The notes: generated by a model from the sequence alone, not told the origin. 64,000 bases of DNA from Salvator merianae (GCA_003586115.2 QVOM02000073.1:23422175-23486174), one strand, 5' to 3'; shown: positions 1 to 14,000, counted from the stretch's first letter. Made by a program: numbers and translations.

Positions 1-1769
1 ATAGCAACTAAATTCCGAAACAGGGAAAAAGTATAACAATAAAAAATGTTGCATCTAGTAAACAAAAGTTCATTTTACAAAGAGCAAATCAAAAGGGCTA
101 CTGCTTTCACTCATTAATTGCTTATCCATAAAGTGTCAAATTTGATTCAAAATATTCCTCTTCTAATTCTACCAAAAAAGATTATCCAAATATATTCTCC
201 AAAAAAACTCTGCAATCAGATGAGTGGGCTGTATGCAGCTTAGATTTTTCTGTGCAGCCTTGGTTAGTTCAGATGACTATATATGAAAAGCGACTCAGAC
301 ACAAGCGGGCAAATGCAGAAATACAAGAAGAACCAGATCTACAGATCACTCTTTTTGACAGAAAACGCAACTATGACTGGAAAGCTGCTTATTATACATA
401 TGGCTGCAAATCTATCTAAAAAACCCTCTAATACCAAGTATATTGCCACTCTTCCTTTTTCAAAAGCACTCATCCTTCCCAAATGTTTTGGAGCCTAAGC
501 AGTGAAATATACTTAGAAAAGCAGAACTATATTGTCCATGTAATTATTACAACAGTGGCCACCCAAAAATTATTGGAGAGTCTGAAAATAGGCTATACTT
601 GATACAAACATTGCTGAAGACCTTCAAGTTAAAGAAGCTCAAATATTGCTTACACCTTCTGAAATGTTAATCACTCTGGCTGAGACCAAGTCAAAAGGGA
701 TGGTTTCTGCACTTACAAGGTGTTATTAGGCTCTCACAGGTCTCAAAATAACAATATCAGAGAAGGAGTGGAATACATTTATATCCAAGTGGATATTTTA
801 AAAATCAAGTTCTAAGATTAAATAACATCTAAAAATTTGGAACATATAAAACGCCAATATAGCTAACTTACATTAATACATCTATATCATCATTATGCTG
901 AAGAGAATGCTGAACTCATAGCATATGTATGCTCAAAAATGCAAACATTCTGGCGAACTGTCAAGAAATAAGGAATATATTGAAAGAACCAATCCAATTT
1001 ACATCATTGTATATAGCTTCTATTCAGAGATCAAAACAGGAACCTGAACTACAACGTTACTGCTCAAATGTTTTTTTACAGTGACAGAACTAATGTTTAT
1101 ACAGAACTGGAAAGCAAGTGACAAATTAAATAGAAGAAGATGTTATAACAAACTTTGGGACTTGGCATGCAATTTATATCTAACTGAACAGAATAAATAT
1201 ATGATGGAGCAATCAAAAACAGAATTCCTTCCCCAAATCTGCAGCCCAGTGATGAATTCTATCCTGAGGTTAGAAGAGAATATACTCTCATCTAAATATA
1301 TAACATTTTTGGCTGAAGGAAAACTAGAAATTACAAGTTAATCCAAGGCAGAGCCATTACCTCAGTATTAATTTGAGTTCAGGATCCTTACCACAAAATA
1401 TCTTTGAATTGCACCCTAAAAGAGTATTTAATGGTGTAACCTTTTTAGCATTATTATAACTACATTTTGTAATAGCATAGAGTTCTTATTTTTAATAACA
1501 AGGTGCCTTCACCATTAGTTAATATGGTTTTTAGGATTAAATACAACTCATAACTTTGGAATTTAACTTCTAATTATATTAAAAAGGAAAGGCTCTAGTG
1601 GTCAGAGGACATCTGGATTAGTCCTATTCTAGAGGACCAGAAATTAGAGCATTAGGAAAGCATGCATTTGCATTAGCTTTACAAGGATTGAACTGTAATA
1701 GGATTTAAAGCAAGGTTTGATTCTTAGCTGTGATTAAAGATGACATGAAGAAAACCTTTCGACTTAAAG

Positions 1770-2110
1770 TTGGTTTCTTTGAGACAGCAGGCACTGGCAC
1801 CTGGTGTACCTCAGATGGTTATTTCAATGTCTGGGGGCCACCACAGAAAAGCCCCTCTTGTGCAGTGCCATGCCTCAAAATTCAGAGAGTGACAGACCTA
1901 CAAAAATGGCCTTCCCCTGAGATCTGCACGGGAGTACTCCTTTCACATATTCAGGGTCTGAGGCATTTAGGGCTTTATATGTAAGAGTCAACACCTTGAA
2001 TTGAGCTCAGTAGTGAACAGGCAACCAGTGCAGATCTTTTAAGACAGGAGCAATGTGTGTCCAGCCAGAGTCTTCCATCATTATTCACAATATGCACAAT
2101 AATTGCACAC
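1770..2110 (-). repeat. Non-LTR retrotransposon-type interspersed repeat fragment
   Basis: The run around 1975-2060 (gagtcaacaccttgaattga, then a stretch about adding to a total in a transcript-like, non-coding sense) matches a repeat common in reptile genomes. Adjacent segments of what looks like the same family recur at 44140-44930 and 63240-63480. It probably lies in reverse orientation. I cannot assign the clade. Confidence 0.45.
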
Positions 2111-3005
2111 TGCAGCAACTGTCAAGTGTAAAGCAGCAAGACTTTTTTATAAAAAAAAAAAAAGGTAACGGAATATATGGATATTAGATATGAATATTAG
2201 AATGACTGTAATGATAAACTATTCCTCCTTCCCTCAAAGCACAGCTTGTTCTTTCAGCCTTCCCAGTTACCCTCTGTACCCATCAAGCTCTTTCAAGTAG
2301 ATCTGGGGGGGGGGGAGTTCTGCTACCTTGGTGACCTATATTTTCTCTGAAATCAGAATTGCTGGCTTTGATTCAAAGTATACGAAGCAGACTACCGGGC
2401 TAACAGATATGCTAACGCAGAACTCTGTATATTCTTTCCTCTCTGTGTTCAGAATAAGCAACGCGTGGAGGGGGGCCTGGGCACTCCAGAGCTTTCCTCA
2501 AGTGCTGGAAATGGAACTCGCAGGTCCTTTCTACACTGCAGGGGCCGTCCCAAGCTGCAGTGGGCTGGAATATGCAACCTGCCTCTAGTTGGGATGGGCT
2601 GCCACTGGGCCACTTTTAGCACTGTGTCTTGGACAGCTCATCCTGGTCGAGCTTTGGAGCCTGGGAACAAAAGTTCCCCGCCTTCAAAACTGCCAGCTGC
2701 ATTTTTTTTTTCAGTTGGGTGCCCTGAAGTGGTGCACTTCCTGCACTCTGTCCAGGTGCCTGGGTGAAAAGGCACCAGGTTTGGCATATCAGCCCCCAGC
2801 CACACGCTATCTGCATGCACACTGTGGTCCAGTATACCATGGAAGAAAGCTTGCGGACTGCTTGTAAGAAGTCCATTGTTGGAGTGAGAGACAGCACCAT
2901 TTTTGCACTGTGTCCCCCCTCCTAAAACTCTGTTCAGTGCAGATGGGGTGTACCAGCGAGAGGCGTGGCCTCTGCTAGGCCACTCCATTTCCGTACCATG
3001 GCACA

Positions 3006-3475
3006 GGGCCTTTTCACACTTTCCAACATGGAAAGTGAATAGTTAAATCTGACCATTCCAAGGTGGAACAGTCTCTGCAGTGTAGTGGCCATCCGCATTA
3101 CGAGGGCTGGAATAGCTCAGGAACAGCATTCTAGCACTTGCAGTGCGAATGCTGGCCACCCTGCCATGTCAACAATCATGGCAACATCTGGCTGCTGCCA
3201 TGGCAACCAGAGATGCCACACATGACTACTCAGCCACAGTTGCACCCTGCAGTGTTCACATGCAGAAGTGAGTGCAAACGCTGCATGCCGGGAGCAGTCC
3301 AGCTGCTCCTGGTGCAGTTGTGGGCGACAAAATTGTTGTCCACAGCTAGTAGCAATCAGGAGCATCTGCAGACACACCCAATTGCTAGGCCTCTGCAAAA
3401 TGTGGAAATAAGTGCAAACAGGCTGACAGACAACGCGGTCTTGGGCTGGTCTACCAGTCCCATGCGGAAAGAGCC
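3006..3475. mobile_element. hAT-like non-autonomous DNA transposon, old copy
   Basis: It begins gggccttttcacact and ends atgcggaaagagcc, decayed inverted ends. The interior shares blocks with the element at 48072-48489, for example catggcaacatctggctg, cagaagtgagtgcaaacgct and ccacagctagtagca. Open frames on both strands across it are incidental. Confidence 0.55.
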
Positions 3476-4484
3476 ATAAAATACTAAAATTAAATATTAG
3501 AATTGAGTCCCTAACAGTCTCACATACTTGCATACATCCTTTAATATATTTGTAGGGGGCCATGACTGTAGGCATTTTTCACTTTTGGGGAGCAATTCCA
3601 AATACATTTGTTCTCAGTGTACCATATGTCTCAAGATGCATTCTTTTCAGTAAATGAATTATGGGATCTTATTGTGTCTTGCATGAAGGTGAGTTACCCA
3701 AATCCGACAGCAGATTCGCTATTTCCAAAATTGATCAAGCTCTACGCTAGTTTTATATTATGACCTTTTATTGTAAAAGGTAACTGTTCTCCAGGAAATG
3801 CCTCTTGATTTTCAACCTCAGCTTCCACGGCTTCAGTGGCTTAGGGTGCCATTACTGGACGGAATACAAGGTAGAAATGATTCTAGCTCAAGATGCGGCC
3901 CTGCTCGGCTCTGAATATCAAAAGTGCAGATCAATCTAGTGGTACCAGCCTTCATGCCCCCATCCCACCAGATCTCATTATAGTTAAAACTGGCTTGGTG
4001 CCTTTCAGTGAAGATGCTCCACTCAGCGGAGACAGAGCTAGTTCATGAAACAAAGCTGCAGTTGGTGGTTAAAATTCAGTTCCAGACAGAGCTGCTGAAG
4101 TAATATCAGAGCCCGGTCTGGAGCTACCCAGGACACCTTGTTCTGAGCCTAAGAGGAGATGAGGACATACATAATAAGTCTCTGGATGCAGTTACACCTA
4201 CATGGGGAAGAATAGAATTTACCTTTCAAAGTTCTCCCTGTGTTTTTTTTACTGTCTTTCATTTGCCAGGCAAATGTACACTAAATGAGTATGAACCATG
4301 GGTGCCATAGTTGGGCACATGTGCAGCATGTCCTCTGCTGCAAAATCACATTCAGGGGAGTGGGCTAGGGATGCTGCTACAGGCCAATGAGCTTTGATAG
4401 ACTTCGGGGCAATTCTCCATTCCTCACCAATCAGTGTGATTGCTTCTTCCTCAGCCTGCATGGTGGAATTTTATTTGTCAGAGA

Positions 4485-4574
4485 TTCCTTCCTTCCTTCC
4501 TTCCTTCCTTCCTTCCTTCCTTCCTTCCTTCCTTCCTTCCTTCCTCCCTCCCTCCCTCCCTCCCTCCCTCCCTC
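4485..4574. repeat. (TTCC)n then (TCCC)n microsatellite
   Basis: About 14 TTCC units pass directly into about 9 TCCC units. All six frames are open through it, which creates Ser/Leu/Pro-rich and Lys/Glu/Gly-rich pseudo-proteins. Confidence 0.98.
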
Positions 4575-5489
4575 GCACATGTGTACACACAGGGCAGATA
4601 AACCTTGCTTTATTTCCTTCCTCCCCTTCCATCTGTCTTCCAAAGCATATGCACACACAGAGCACCAAAAGAAAAGGAAGAGCCTTTTAGCTACCCCTGC
4701 ACTTTGGTACCGCAGCTGCCTCTGTTTCCAGCAGAGATCTACTACCACGCAATGCTGTAACGACGCAACCCTGAGCCACTGATATTTTCTACCATAGCAA
4801 CACTGTGATACAGCTGCAGAGAAATACCTGAGTATCCAAGTTGAGACACAAAGAAATGAGTATAAATTCAGCTAAACATTGCATTGAAGACTTATTTCCT
4901 GATATAATTGTGCTCCTTCTAGTGCTTTCACATCCATCTCCTTCTCCCACTCATGCAGGGGGCTTTCTAAATTTCTGTTTTAAACTGTTCAGAAGATCCA
5001 GATACTTAGATCTTTGAGTACTAGAACCTACAGGAATACAGTTTTTTTTAAAAAAAACTGTCAGAGAAGCCAGATATTTGGATCTTTTGAATGCTACAGG
5101 AACTGGTGTTCTTAATCTTCAATTGTTGAGCAAGGGAAAGGAGGCAGGATGAGGGAAGCTTGGAGAGCTCTGTTTCAAGATCTGAAAACTTATTTTGGGA
5201 AGACCAAGTATGTCTTATTTTTGGGAACAGTGTCTTTCTCTGTGTTTGAGAGTGAAGGGCTTTTATTTTTAAATTTCAAAGGAAGGAGAGAGAAGCAATA
5301 TCATGGTGACTGCTGCTGCTCTGTGTATCGTGAGGGGGAGAAAGCTTCTTTCTCTCTGCTATAAGCATTCCCTGGGAGGTGTGCGGCAGGAAGTGGAGTA
5401 AATGGAGTCGGGTGGTCAGTAGGCTGCTCGGAATTTTGGCAGATCCTCAAGAACTCAAGTACTCAGATTGTGAGCTCCTTTTTCACTAC

Positions 5490-6480
5490 TACTCCAGATT
5501 CCTGGTTTGAGAAATATAGGATTATGTTCATTTTAAATTTACCAGAAATAAAATCACTTTCCTGTAGACCCTTATATGAAATTTATATTAAAAAAAACAT
5601 TATCTTTGAAGGGCCTAACGTCAAAGATTTATAAAATATTAGTAGAATCCCAAACTTCTCTGCAAGTGATTAAATCAGTTTGGGCAACAGATTTCTCTAC
5701 TAGAATTACAGAGAGAATTTGGACTTAATTCCGAAGCCAAAGTGGCAAATGTCAGCAAAGATGAGAACAAATGCTTACAAAACTATGGTTTAGATGGTAT
5801 TTGATCCCATTATGTGTAGCTAAAATATCACAAAGTGCTTCAGTTGATTGCTGGACAGGATGGGGGCAATTTCTTACATCCATAAATCTCTGGTGGGAGT
5901 GTCCAAAGATTAATAAATATTGGTCACTAGTTCAAAAGAATATATCTGATATACTGACTGTACAAATTCCTCTCTCACCTCAGATATATTGGCTATGTTA
6001 TTTTGAAATCATCACTTTTTAAATTACAGTTATTACACTTTTTATTATATGCAGCAGCTGCCATAATAGCGAGGCAGTGGAAGTATGCAGATAACTTGCC
6101 CGGACAGGAATGGTATAATGAAATATGGGAAATTATGTTGAATGAACTGTTGACATTACAGAAAAATAGAATATTAGGAGCTCACAAATAGGATTAACGG
6201 AAACAAATTTAGTTACTCTTATTTTATAATGTTAATAAAAAGAAATAAGTCTCCATGCCACATAAAGAAATGCCTATGAACCCAACTTCATGAAATGTCT
6301 GCCAAGTGTATCTCTGTTTGTTTTTAAAAGTTTTTTGTATCTAAGCAGTTTGTGCACATGGAGGGGAGGGAGAGGATGGCAATGTTGATTTTGCTTCTTT
6401 TTTTTTTTTTTTTTGTATATTGGTTTGATGTTGTATATCAAAAAAATTATTAAAAAAGGAGGAAAAAAGGCTAGTAATGA
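5490..6480 (+). mobile_element. L1 LINE 3' end: ORF2 C-terminus and 3' UTR, decayed
   Basis: Frames around 5770-6190 read like the C-terminus of L1 ORF2p. LTKLWFRWYLIPLCVAKI and CWTGWGQFL...WWECPKI resemble the Trp/Cys segment after the reverse transcriptase. Several stops and shifts break it. The frame closes at 6190, and a short AT-rich 3' UTR follows with T- and A-runs near 6395-6465. It is 5' truncated, as L1 copies usually are. Confidence 0.7.
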
Positions 6481-6824
6481 CCACCCACCAACCAGAACTT
6501 CGAAAGAGGGGAGAACTGGTGTCCCACCCAGGAGGACATGGAATATATGCAAGCAATAGTACTCATTCCACATCATTGTGGGCTCCTGGAAAAACATGCT
6601 TTTTGAGTGTCCTAAACCATTCTTCTGGCAACACACATTATCCTGCTTAAGACCCAGAATAGCTGTGACGTTCATGCAAAAAATATGTGGACCCTACCCT
6701 GAAAATCCATGTTTTCATCACTTCTTTTACATCATGTGGAAAGATACTTTAATGCTTTAACGCCACCATATACAGATAACTTGAGAACTGATTGTTTTTA
6801 GCTGTTCTTATCCTCTATGCTTTG

Positions 6825-6890
6825 TAAATCACTTTGAGATTGTATTTAATAGGAAGTGTATATGAATACGTTAAATAAAGTTGAACTTTC
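6825..6890 (+). repeat. LINE/SINE-type 3' tail
   Basis: The stretch tttgtaaatcactttgagat...gtatatgaatac...aaataaa resembles the shared 3' end of many amniote L2-like elements and SINEs. A similar tail occurs at 33640-33710 (+), and reverse-strand versions at 8600-8665 and 33755-33830. Confidence 0.4.
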
Positions 6891-8599
6891 TTCCTCCAGT
6901 CTTGCATTTTCCAAAAGTAATGGTCAAACATCTATTGCTTCTGCTGCTAAACTATTAGAATAATATTAGAGTAAGTTTTAACACAAATATTTAGGAGACT
7001 GACAGTGAAATGTTCTGGTTTCTGGTTGAAGAACATGAAATAATTGTACATCTAAACTACTATAACAAATCTGTGCCTCTTAGAGCCATGAAATCTAATG
7101 ACTTGGAACTTGGAATACATACTGAGAGTTTTTTAAGAGGCATTTTAATGCACAGGACTTTTATTAGTTAACAAGATTTCTAATAGTTAGCATCTTCTAT
7201 ATGATAGTACCATTCTTATTTGAATATCTCAAATATATGGCAAAACACATGGTATCTTCTCCACTAATATGCAACATGAATAAATGTTGTCTCACCCAAA
7301 AGTGAGGTAAGAAATGCTACAATTTCCCTGTTGTGGTTTTAAAACTTCTCAACTTTTGCGTGGTAGCTCATGGTTTCACAAATGCATCATAAAAGTCAGA
7401 TAGATTAATCATGCATCTGTACGCAATGATTTTGATTACTGTACCCTTGTCTACCCTTCAGGTAATACTACAGGAGGGTTTCATGCTCCTGATGGGCTTT
7501 TTAGCAAGTAACAACATCAGGCAGAAATCAAAATTATCTGCATTAACACTACTAAAGAAAAAGCAAAAACAAATACAGAGCGAGGACAATTTCTATTCAC
7601 TTTGCCTCAGGCACTGTGTAATCACTGTTGCCTGAGAAAAATGCTGATTTTTAAAAAAGGATTTTGAAACAGCGGACTTGGGGGAAAAAAGCGAGCTTGC
7701 TGAGCTATGGCCTTCGTGCTATTGTTTTGAAAAGCTCAGTTTCCATAAATTGGACAATCTCTCCGCAACCTTCATATTACAAAAGTTAGAATCACTCTCT
7801 GCCTTTAGATCTGCCCTTCTAACAGCTGAGGGGCCATGGCTTGGCTATGCCTGCTTTAGAGGAAAAGTCTCTCAGGAAATGATTCCTTGCTGTGTGTCAC
7901 AGCTTAAATTGACATCACAGATACCAATTCCAACAGTTGCAGGGAACCAATCTAAGCACCCTTCCATAGCAAGCTGGGTAGGAAGCAGTAACACTTTCTA
8001 TATGACAGCTAGTGAATTTTTGAAATATTACTGAAAGTGGCACAAAGCATGGAATTTCATTGGCAAAGAAAACCACAGGAAGACTAATAGGCTGAAAAGT
8101 ATTTTATCAGTGATCTGCGTGCATTTACAGGTTTTAAAAAAGAGAACACCTAAGTGCCTGTCCTTATATTTTGCATGTTATTAATGTCACGCCCTCATAA
8201 CCTAAATCAACAAGGAAGCAACTTAGTGTTCTGGTCATTTTTGTGTAAGGCTGAATTCAAAAAAGACAAGCCTAATCCTGCTAGACACAGAACAAAAACA
8301 AGACCTACTGCCAAACTATTGAGGATTTATAGCCTTGAAGATAAACATGCCCAAGCTCAACTTATTAATTAGCGAGTTAACTTTGTATACCAGGAAGAAC
8401 AGACATCTTTTTTCTGTTATCCAGTGTTCCTTTGCTGTGTTCAAGGATCATACAGCATTCGTAGCATACACAAGAAGGTCTTATCACTACAGTAGAAGAA
8501 ACACTGATGATAAAAAAAAAAAAAATCTCCCAAAACACTAGGTACGGCAAAAGATTCATTACTGAAGGAAATGAAATACTCCAGAAGATTGTAAATTCC

Positions 8600-8665
8600 A
8601 ATTTATTTTGTCACACTTACATCCCACCCTTCCCCCACGTGCTCAGGGCAGTATGATGACATATT
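8600..8665 (-). repeat. LINE/SINE-type 3' tail, reverse strand
   Basis: The run aatttattttgtcaca...catcccacccttccccca...gctcagggcag is the reverse complement of the usual element ending with a 'gccctgag...gggtgg' block and an A-rich tail. Too short to classify. Confidence 0.35.
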
Positions 8666-10740
8666 TATATGATGAGTAAAGAAAGATCCTACAGCAACGG
8701 AAGAAGTCAACTGCAAATTAATACATCGCTTATTCCTTGGATAAACAGCATCTCGTGGCAGTCGGCAAAAGTGGTTGCAGTTGGAAATTCCTTCCCCGCA
8801 GCACAGTCGTTCACAGGCTTTTTTGGTGAAGTGTTACACTGCCATAAACTGCCTTCTTTTTGAAGGAGCTGTGGTGCTGTGCCAGCTACAAAAACAAGGC
8901 AATTTGTGGTAGCACAGGCACTTTTATGAAAGCCCATCAATGGATATGTAGAGGGCACAGGGCTTTCAGCCGCAACCACCTTCGCTGGCCACCTGCGACA
9001 GCGCCTTAGGCTAGCATCAATGCTCGGTTGTGACACTTGTATAGCCAGTCTTGATATTAAACCTGCATCCCTGGCATTCAGTGCAAGAGAAGAGGCAGTG
9101 TCCAACATCTGAGTTGGGACCCTGGCAGCAAGCCATCAAAAGCTACACGGAACACGAAAATCATGCCAAGATGTGATTAAACGCATTATACGTCTGCCAT
9201 GCAACACAGAGTAGAAAGTACTCCTTGATTATACCATAGCAAAGTACACTGCTCTTAAGAGGTCAACATTTAACCTTGGAGGGAATGCATTTGTCATAAG
9301 CCTTTCTGTTTATTGCCATTTTACATGATTTACATGATTTTATTGCCATTTAATTCAAATATAAAACACATGAGACATTCAAATACAAGCAGTTTTAATA
9401 GCTTTGAATCTTTCTTTTCCTAACAGGTAACAGCAGAGCTGTGCTTTACAAGAAAATTAATCCTTGAATAATGTATGCAGTCACCACCCATTTTTGACAA
9501 CTTTACCACTTCATTAAAGTCTTTCCTTCTTCTGGTTTTTTGCATACTAGAAGATCACAAGCATTGATGCTTCAGACACAGACAATTCCTACAGTGGTAG
9601 AAGTTCCATGTAGAAAATGGCATTCAAACTATAGTTGTATGCAGTTTCCCAAATGGAAGTTCTACTGATATAAGAAAGTAAGAGCACTGACTTCTTTACA
9701 GTGATTTGTACTTGAGATGCTATAATGGCAAGTTCTTCTTTCTCTCCTGATTATATTTCAACTACTTACAGTCCATGACAGCATAGTTACAGAAGTTCAA
9801 ATCTCAGAGGTGGCACAGAATTCTAAAACCAGGTAGCCAGAGTATACAGGAACTTTACCTGTGCTTGAACAGGTAGCCTTCTAAAAGCCAGAGTCTCTCA
9901 CCTTTGTTTTAGATAAAAGCTGATTTTTATAGGGATATGAAAATTGCTTCAGAAGAAGCCACTCCTTTAAGAAGTGAAAAACATTATAGGAGTTTCAAGA
10001 ACCAATACAGATCTGTTAACTCTAACACTCAGACTGGTGGAGAACAAGGTTGAATTTGAGTTATTCTAGTTTTCAGTGAAACAGAATACCAAGAAGAAAG
10101 TTGGAAATAAAAAAAAAAGGTTGTACTATACCTGGATCAATCTATCTGCCAAAGCAGCACTCTCCTACAGACCCAGAAGAGGGAGATCCAGACAAGGAAT
10201 GAAAGATGAAGAAAAAAAGATACAGCAAGGTCACACAAGCACTCTACTTAGAGCTAGAAGCACAGAAGAAAAAGGCAAAGAATCCCGCAGAGCCCAAGAG
10301 GAGAATTTCCTTTCCACAGTGATTCTAGGTTTGCAGCATGAAGTATAGTATGGAGAAATCAAGATACTTTATAAGTAAATATTTATGCATGTATGGGTTC
10401 TCCTTAAAAATGTGAATCAGCCAGCATTAACTTTGCTTCACCCTGCAGTTGCTCCAGTAGTCTATAATTTTATGGCACAGTAAACCAACAAGAGCAGATC
10501 TGTAATTTCTGATTTAGGGCACCTGCTGAACATGCTGGATTACCATTTAGAAGGCTCCCTGAAGTGGCCACCTCTGCTCAAGCCCCCAAGAGACCTTCCA
10601 GAGATAAATATCAATGGGCTGCCCCCCTCTGCCATTCACATTATATGAAAACAGTCTCAAACCCCCATATTTTTAATGCAAAACTTTAATTCTTAGGAAA
10701 AAAAACATAGCCATCAGAGTCATATAAGACACAGCTCAGT

Positions 10741-10770
10741 AAAAAACAACAACAACAACAACAACACAAC
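10741..10770. repeat. (AAC)n microsatellite
   Basis: About eight AAC units, preceded by a short A-run. Confidence 0.95.
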
Positions 10771-11034
10771 ATCATTAAGATTCAACTGCTGTGCAGTTAA
10801 GACACATGGCTGGATAACTGGCAGAAATGGAGAGATCCCTGAGCAACACTGTCCCTTTTCCTGGAGCAGCCCTACACTGTCTACAATGACAGGCATTAGA
10901 AGTTAACCACTGCCATGCTGCATAGCATCTATAGTTATCTGCGAGAGATGGCTGTGTAGGGACTTGTTTTTGGTGGCCAAACTAGCCTGAAAGTGGAGGA
11001 AGTGGATTCTCATGCGGTTGGGCACACTCCTCAC

Positions 11035-11088
11035 CTTCTCCAGAGTTTCAATTCGTTGTTTCAGAAGGCGATTCTCAGTGCGGAGCCT
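11035..11088 (-). CDS. EVI5L: EVI5L exon, coiled coil, residues 387-404 (last exon visible)
   Basis: 54 bp, 18 codons, phase 0. The acceptor is gatctctcctgcag|AGG and the donor GAGAAG|gtgagg. It encodes [18 protein letters not shown]. In the family this continues into several hundred more coiled-coil residues, so further exons must lie beyond the left edge. Confidence 0.92.
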
Positions 11089-14000
11089 CTGCAGGAGAGA
11101 TCAAAGTCAACATCCATTCTGCTGTGTGAGCAGGATTTCTTGACTGTCAGCACACAAGGACTGTGCTGAAATCCTGAACCCCAAGCAAGAACCACCTGGA
11201 CAAACAGCTATTTAAATGACCAGGTTGGCAAGAATTATACCTTAATGCAGGTAATTCCTGTGTAGTAAGAGTGACCTTTTGTAGCTGTCTAGAAGAATAT
11301 TATATCGCATGGAACGAAACCTTGATAGTTTATCATCTCTGTGGACTTCCATATAGCCAGGATGAATGTAACTGCCACCACCACACTAATACTTCTAAAT
11401 GTCATTATGAATGGAGAGGGGGGAAAACAGTGATGCATTGTCTTAGCAAGAACATTTTGAGGTCTTTTTTCTGAGGACACAAGGAATAACCTAGCACTAT
11501 TTTGGGAAAGCATATGGAGTTCCTTTTTTGCTTTACTACTGTGTTATGCACAACACACGTTAAAGAATGTTTAAACGTACAATAGCTTACCTTGATTTCA
11601 ATCTGCTCTTCCATTTCTCTGTTTTTGATTGCTGTATACTCCTTCTCTAACCTGTAACACAGACAGTTAATTTTCTTTCTATGGAAAAGTAATGTTCTGA
11701 ATACATTATTTCTTTATCAAGCTTCCTCTAACTATAAGCATATTTGTGCGTTTTATCAGAGACTGGCATAACTAGGTAGAAAAATGGTACGCTAGGGTTA
11801 CAATTTTCAAAGAATGAATGGGATTTACGAACAAGGGAAGCTGTATCTTTTCCATGCTCACTGATTATCTTCCCAGAACAGAAGAGATCCCTGCTGGATC
11901 AGGCCACAGCCAATCCAGTCCAGCATTGTGTCTCACATTGTGGCCCACCAATTGCTTCTGGACATCTCAAGCAGAAGACCTCACTTGCTCCTGACTATCT
12001 GCAAATGGCCTTTGGAAGCATCTTGCCTATCTCTCTAACCTTTCTTTATAAACGATATAGAAGTAGGGGTAAGTAGTGAGTTAGTAAAGTCTGCTGATGA
12101 CACTAAATTGTTCAGGGTAGTAAAACCTGAAATGATTGTAAAGAGCTCCAGAGGGATCTCTTGACATTGGGCGAGTTGGCAATGAAGAGGCAAATGCACT
12201 TCAATTTTAGCAAGTGCAAATCGATGCACACTGGGGCAAAGAACCCCAATTCTGTCTACATACTGTTGGGGGCTAAGCTTTCTATGACAGACCAGGAAAG
12301 GGATATTGGGTTCTGGCAGGCAGCTCAATGAAGGTGTCAACCCAGTGTGCAGCAGCAGTGAAAAAGGCAAATTCAATGCTAGGAGTAGTTAGGAAGAGAA
12401 TAGGAAACAAGTTGGCAGGTCTTACTGATTTCTTTATGAAATCAGGCTGCAACATCTTGGCCTCTTCAGCCTTGAAAGATGGCGTATAAGAGGGAACCTG
12501 AATGAAGCATATAAAATCTTGCATGGTATGGAAAAGGTGAATAGAGAAAAAATTCTCTATTGCACAGCACTAGGACCAGGGCTCACTCTATGAAGCTGAT
12601 GGGTAGGAGAATTAGAACTGACAAGGGGAAGTACTTTTTCATTTACTACCGGAATTTACTACCGGAAGAGGTGATGATAGCAATCAGCCTGGATAGCTTT
12701 AAGAATGGATTGGACAGATTTATGGAGGTCAGCGATATCAACGGCTACCAGAATGCATGTCCAGGTACTACGTCCAGGTGGAGAGACAGGCAGGATGCCT
12801 CTAAACGACATTTGCAGGGAGTCAAGATTAGGTGAAAGTTTTTCCTTTATCGTCTTCTTGTGAATGCCAGAAGCAATTGGTGGGCCACTATGTGAGACAG
12901 GATGCTGGAGCAGATGGACTATAGCCTGCTCCAGCAGGCCTCCTCTTATATTCTTATGTTCCGGAGGCACTATCTAGGTTGACATTCTAATAGCGGTTGA
13001 TACATCTGTCCTCCACAAATTAGTCTAACCCTTTCTTAAAGTAAACCAGGCTGCTTGCTGTCACCCCTCTTTTGGTAATAAATTCCATAAACTGATGGTC
13101 CTTAGGGTGAAAAAATGCTTTTCCTTGTCAATCCTAACTCTCCTGCACACCCCCTTCTTAACGTATCCTTTGGTTGCATGACAGAGAAAATGATCTTCTA
13201 TGCACCTTTTCCACCCCATGCATAATTTTATATATTTCTGTCAGGTCACCTCTTAAATTCCGTCTTTGAAGGTTGAATAAGCCTAGATTGCAGCCTGATC
13301 TCATAAGGAAGGGGTTCCAGCCCCTTGATCATTCTGGTTGATCTTTTCTGCTCTTTTTCCATTTCCACAGTATCCTTTCTACTATTTGGAATTGTACACA
13401 ATATTCCATATGCGACCTCACCATAGATACATAAAGAAGCACAATGATGCTTGCCGACTTATTTTCTATTCCTTTCCTAATTGCTCCTATGGGGTGTCAG
13501 AGAAAGCTCAGCTTCCATCAATTTATAGGTATTACTGAGGTTCTTTGCCCCAGTGTGTGTCACTTTGCACTTGCTAAGATTGAATCACATTTACCACTTG
13601 GTTGCCCACTCACCCGAAGTCAAGAGGTCCCTCTTCACAATCTCTACTTTCATCTGACCAAGATCATTTCTAGTAATAACGCTTAGGACCAATCACTTTA
13701 GCAAAGAAAATTTGGCACTATGAAGATTCTCCTCCTTTCCATGCTCTTTCTGTTCCTTAAACCAGGCTACACTCCCCTTAATATTCTGCTTTAGCAGAAT
13801 CATTTAACTAACAATTTGCTACTGCTGCAACCACTTCAACATTATTGGTAGCACTGGTGGTCCTCTCAGCCATGTTTCATAAGTAAAACCACACTGGGGC
13901 CCCTTCTGCACTTGGCCTTATACCAGATTATATCCTGGAATAGGGACCTGCCATCTGCATGCTAGTAAGAACCATGGCAGGCCCCACGCAGGGCCTGCTG

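Larger units (their letters stand above)
1..11034 (-). other. EVI5L intron 10 (partial), no exon seen
   Basis: Mostly AT-rich intronic DNA. Recognisable pieces are listed separately: a retrotransposon fragment, a hAT-like element, (TTCC)n, an L1 3' end and two LINE/SINE-like tails. I see nothing definite in 1-1750, 3500-4480, 6900-8600 or 9150-10730. I looked on the minus strand for the next EVI5L coiled-coil exon and did not find it. The patch at 8700-9110 is more GC-rich and has an open frame on each strand, but matches nothing I know. Confidence 0.6.

Noticed and set aside
4387..4782. Ser/Leu/Pro-rich (plus) and Lys/Glu/Gly-rich (minus) frames
   Set aside because: Produced by the TTCC/TCCC microsatellite, which lacks stops in every frame.
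8707..9108. 133-residue minus-strand frame in a more GC-rich patch
   Set aside because: No recognised motif, an open frame on both strands, and no splice context.
10076..10348. Plus-strand frame containing RRAQEEN, similar to EVI5L text RAQEAEEN
   Set aside because: On the wrong strand, without splice sites. The rest does not match the family, so it is coincidence.
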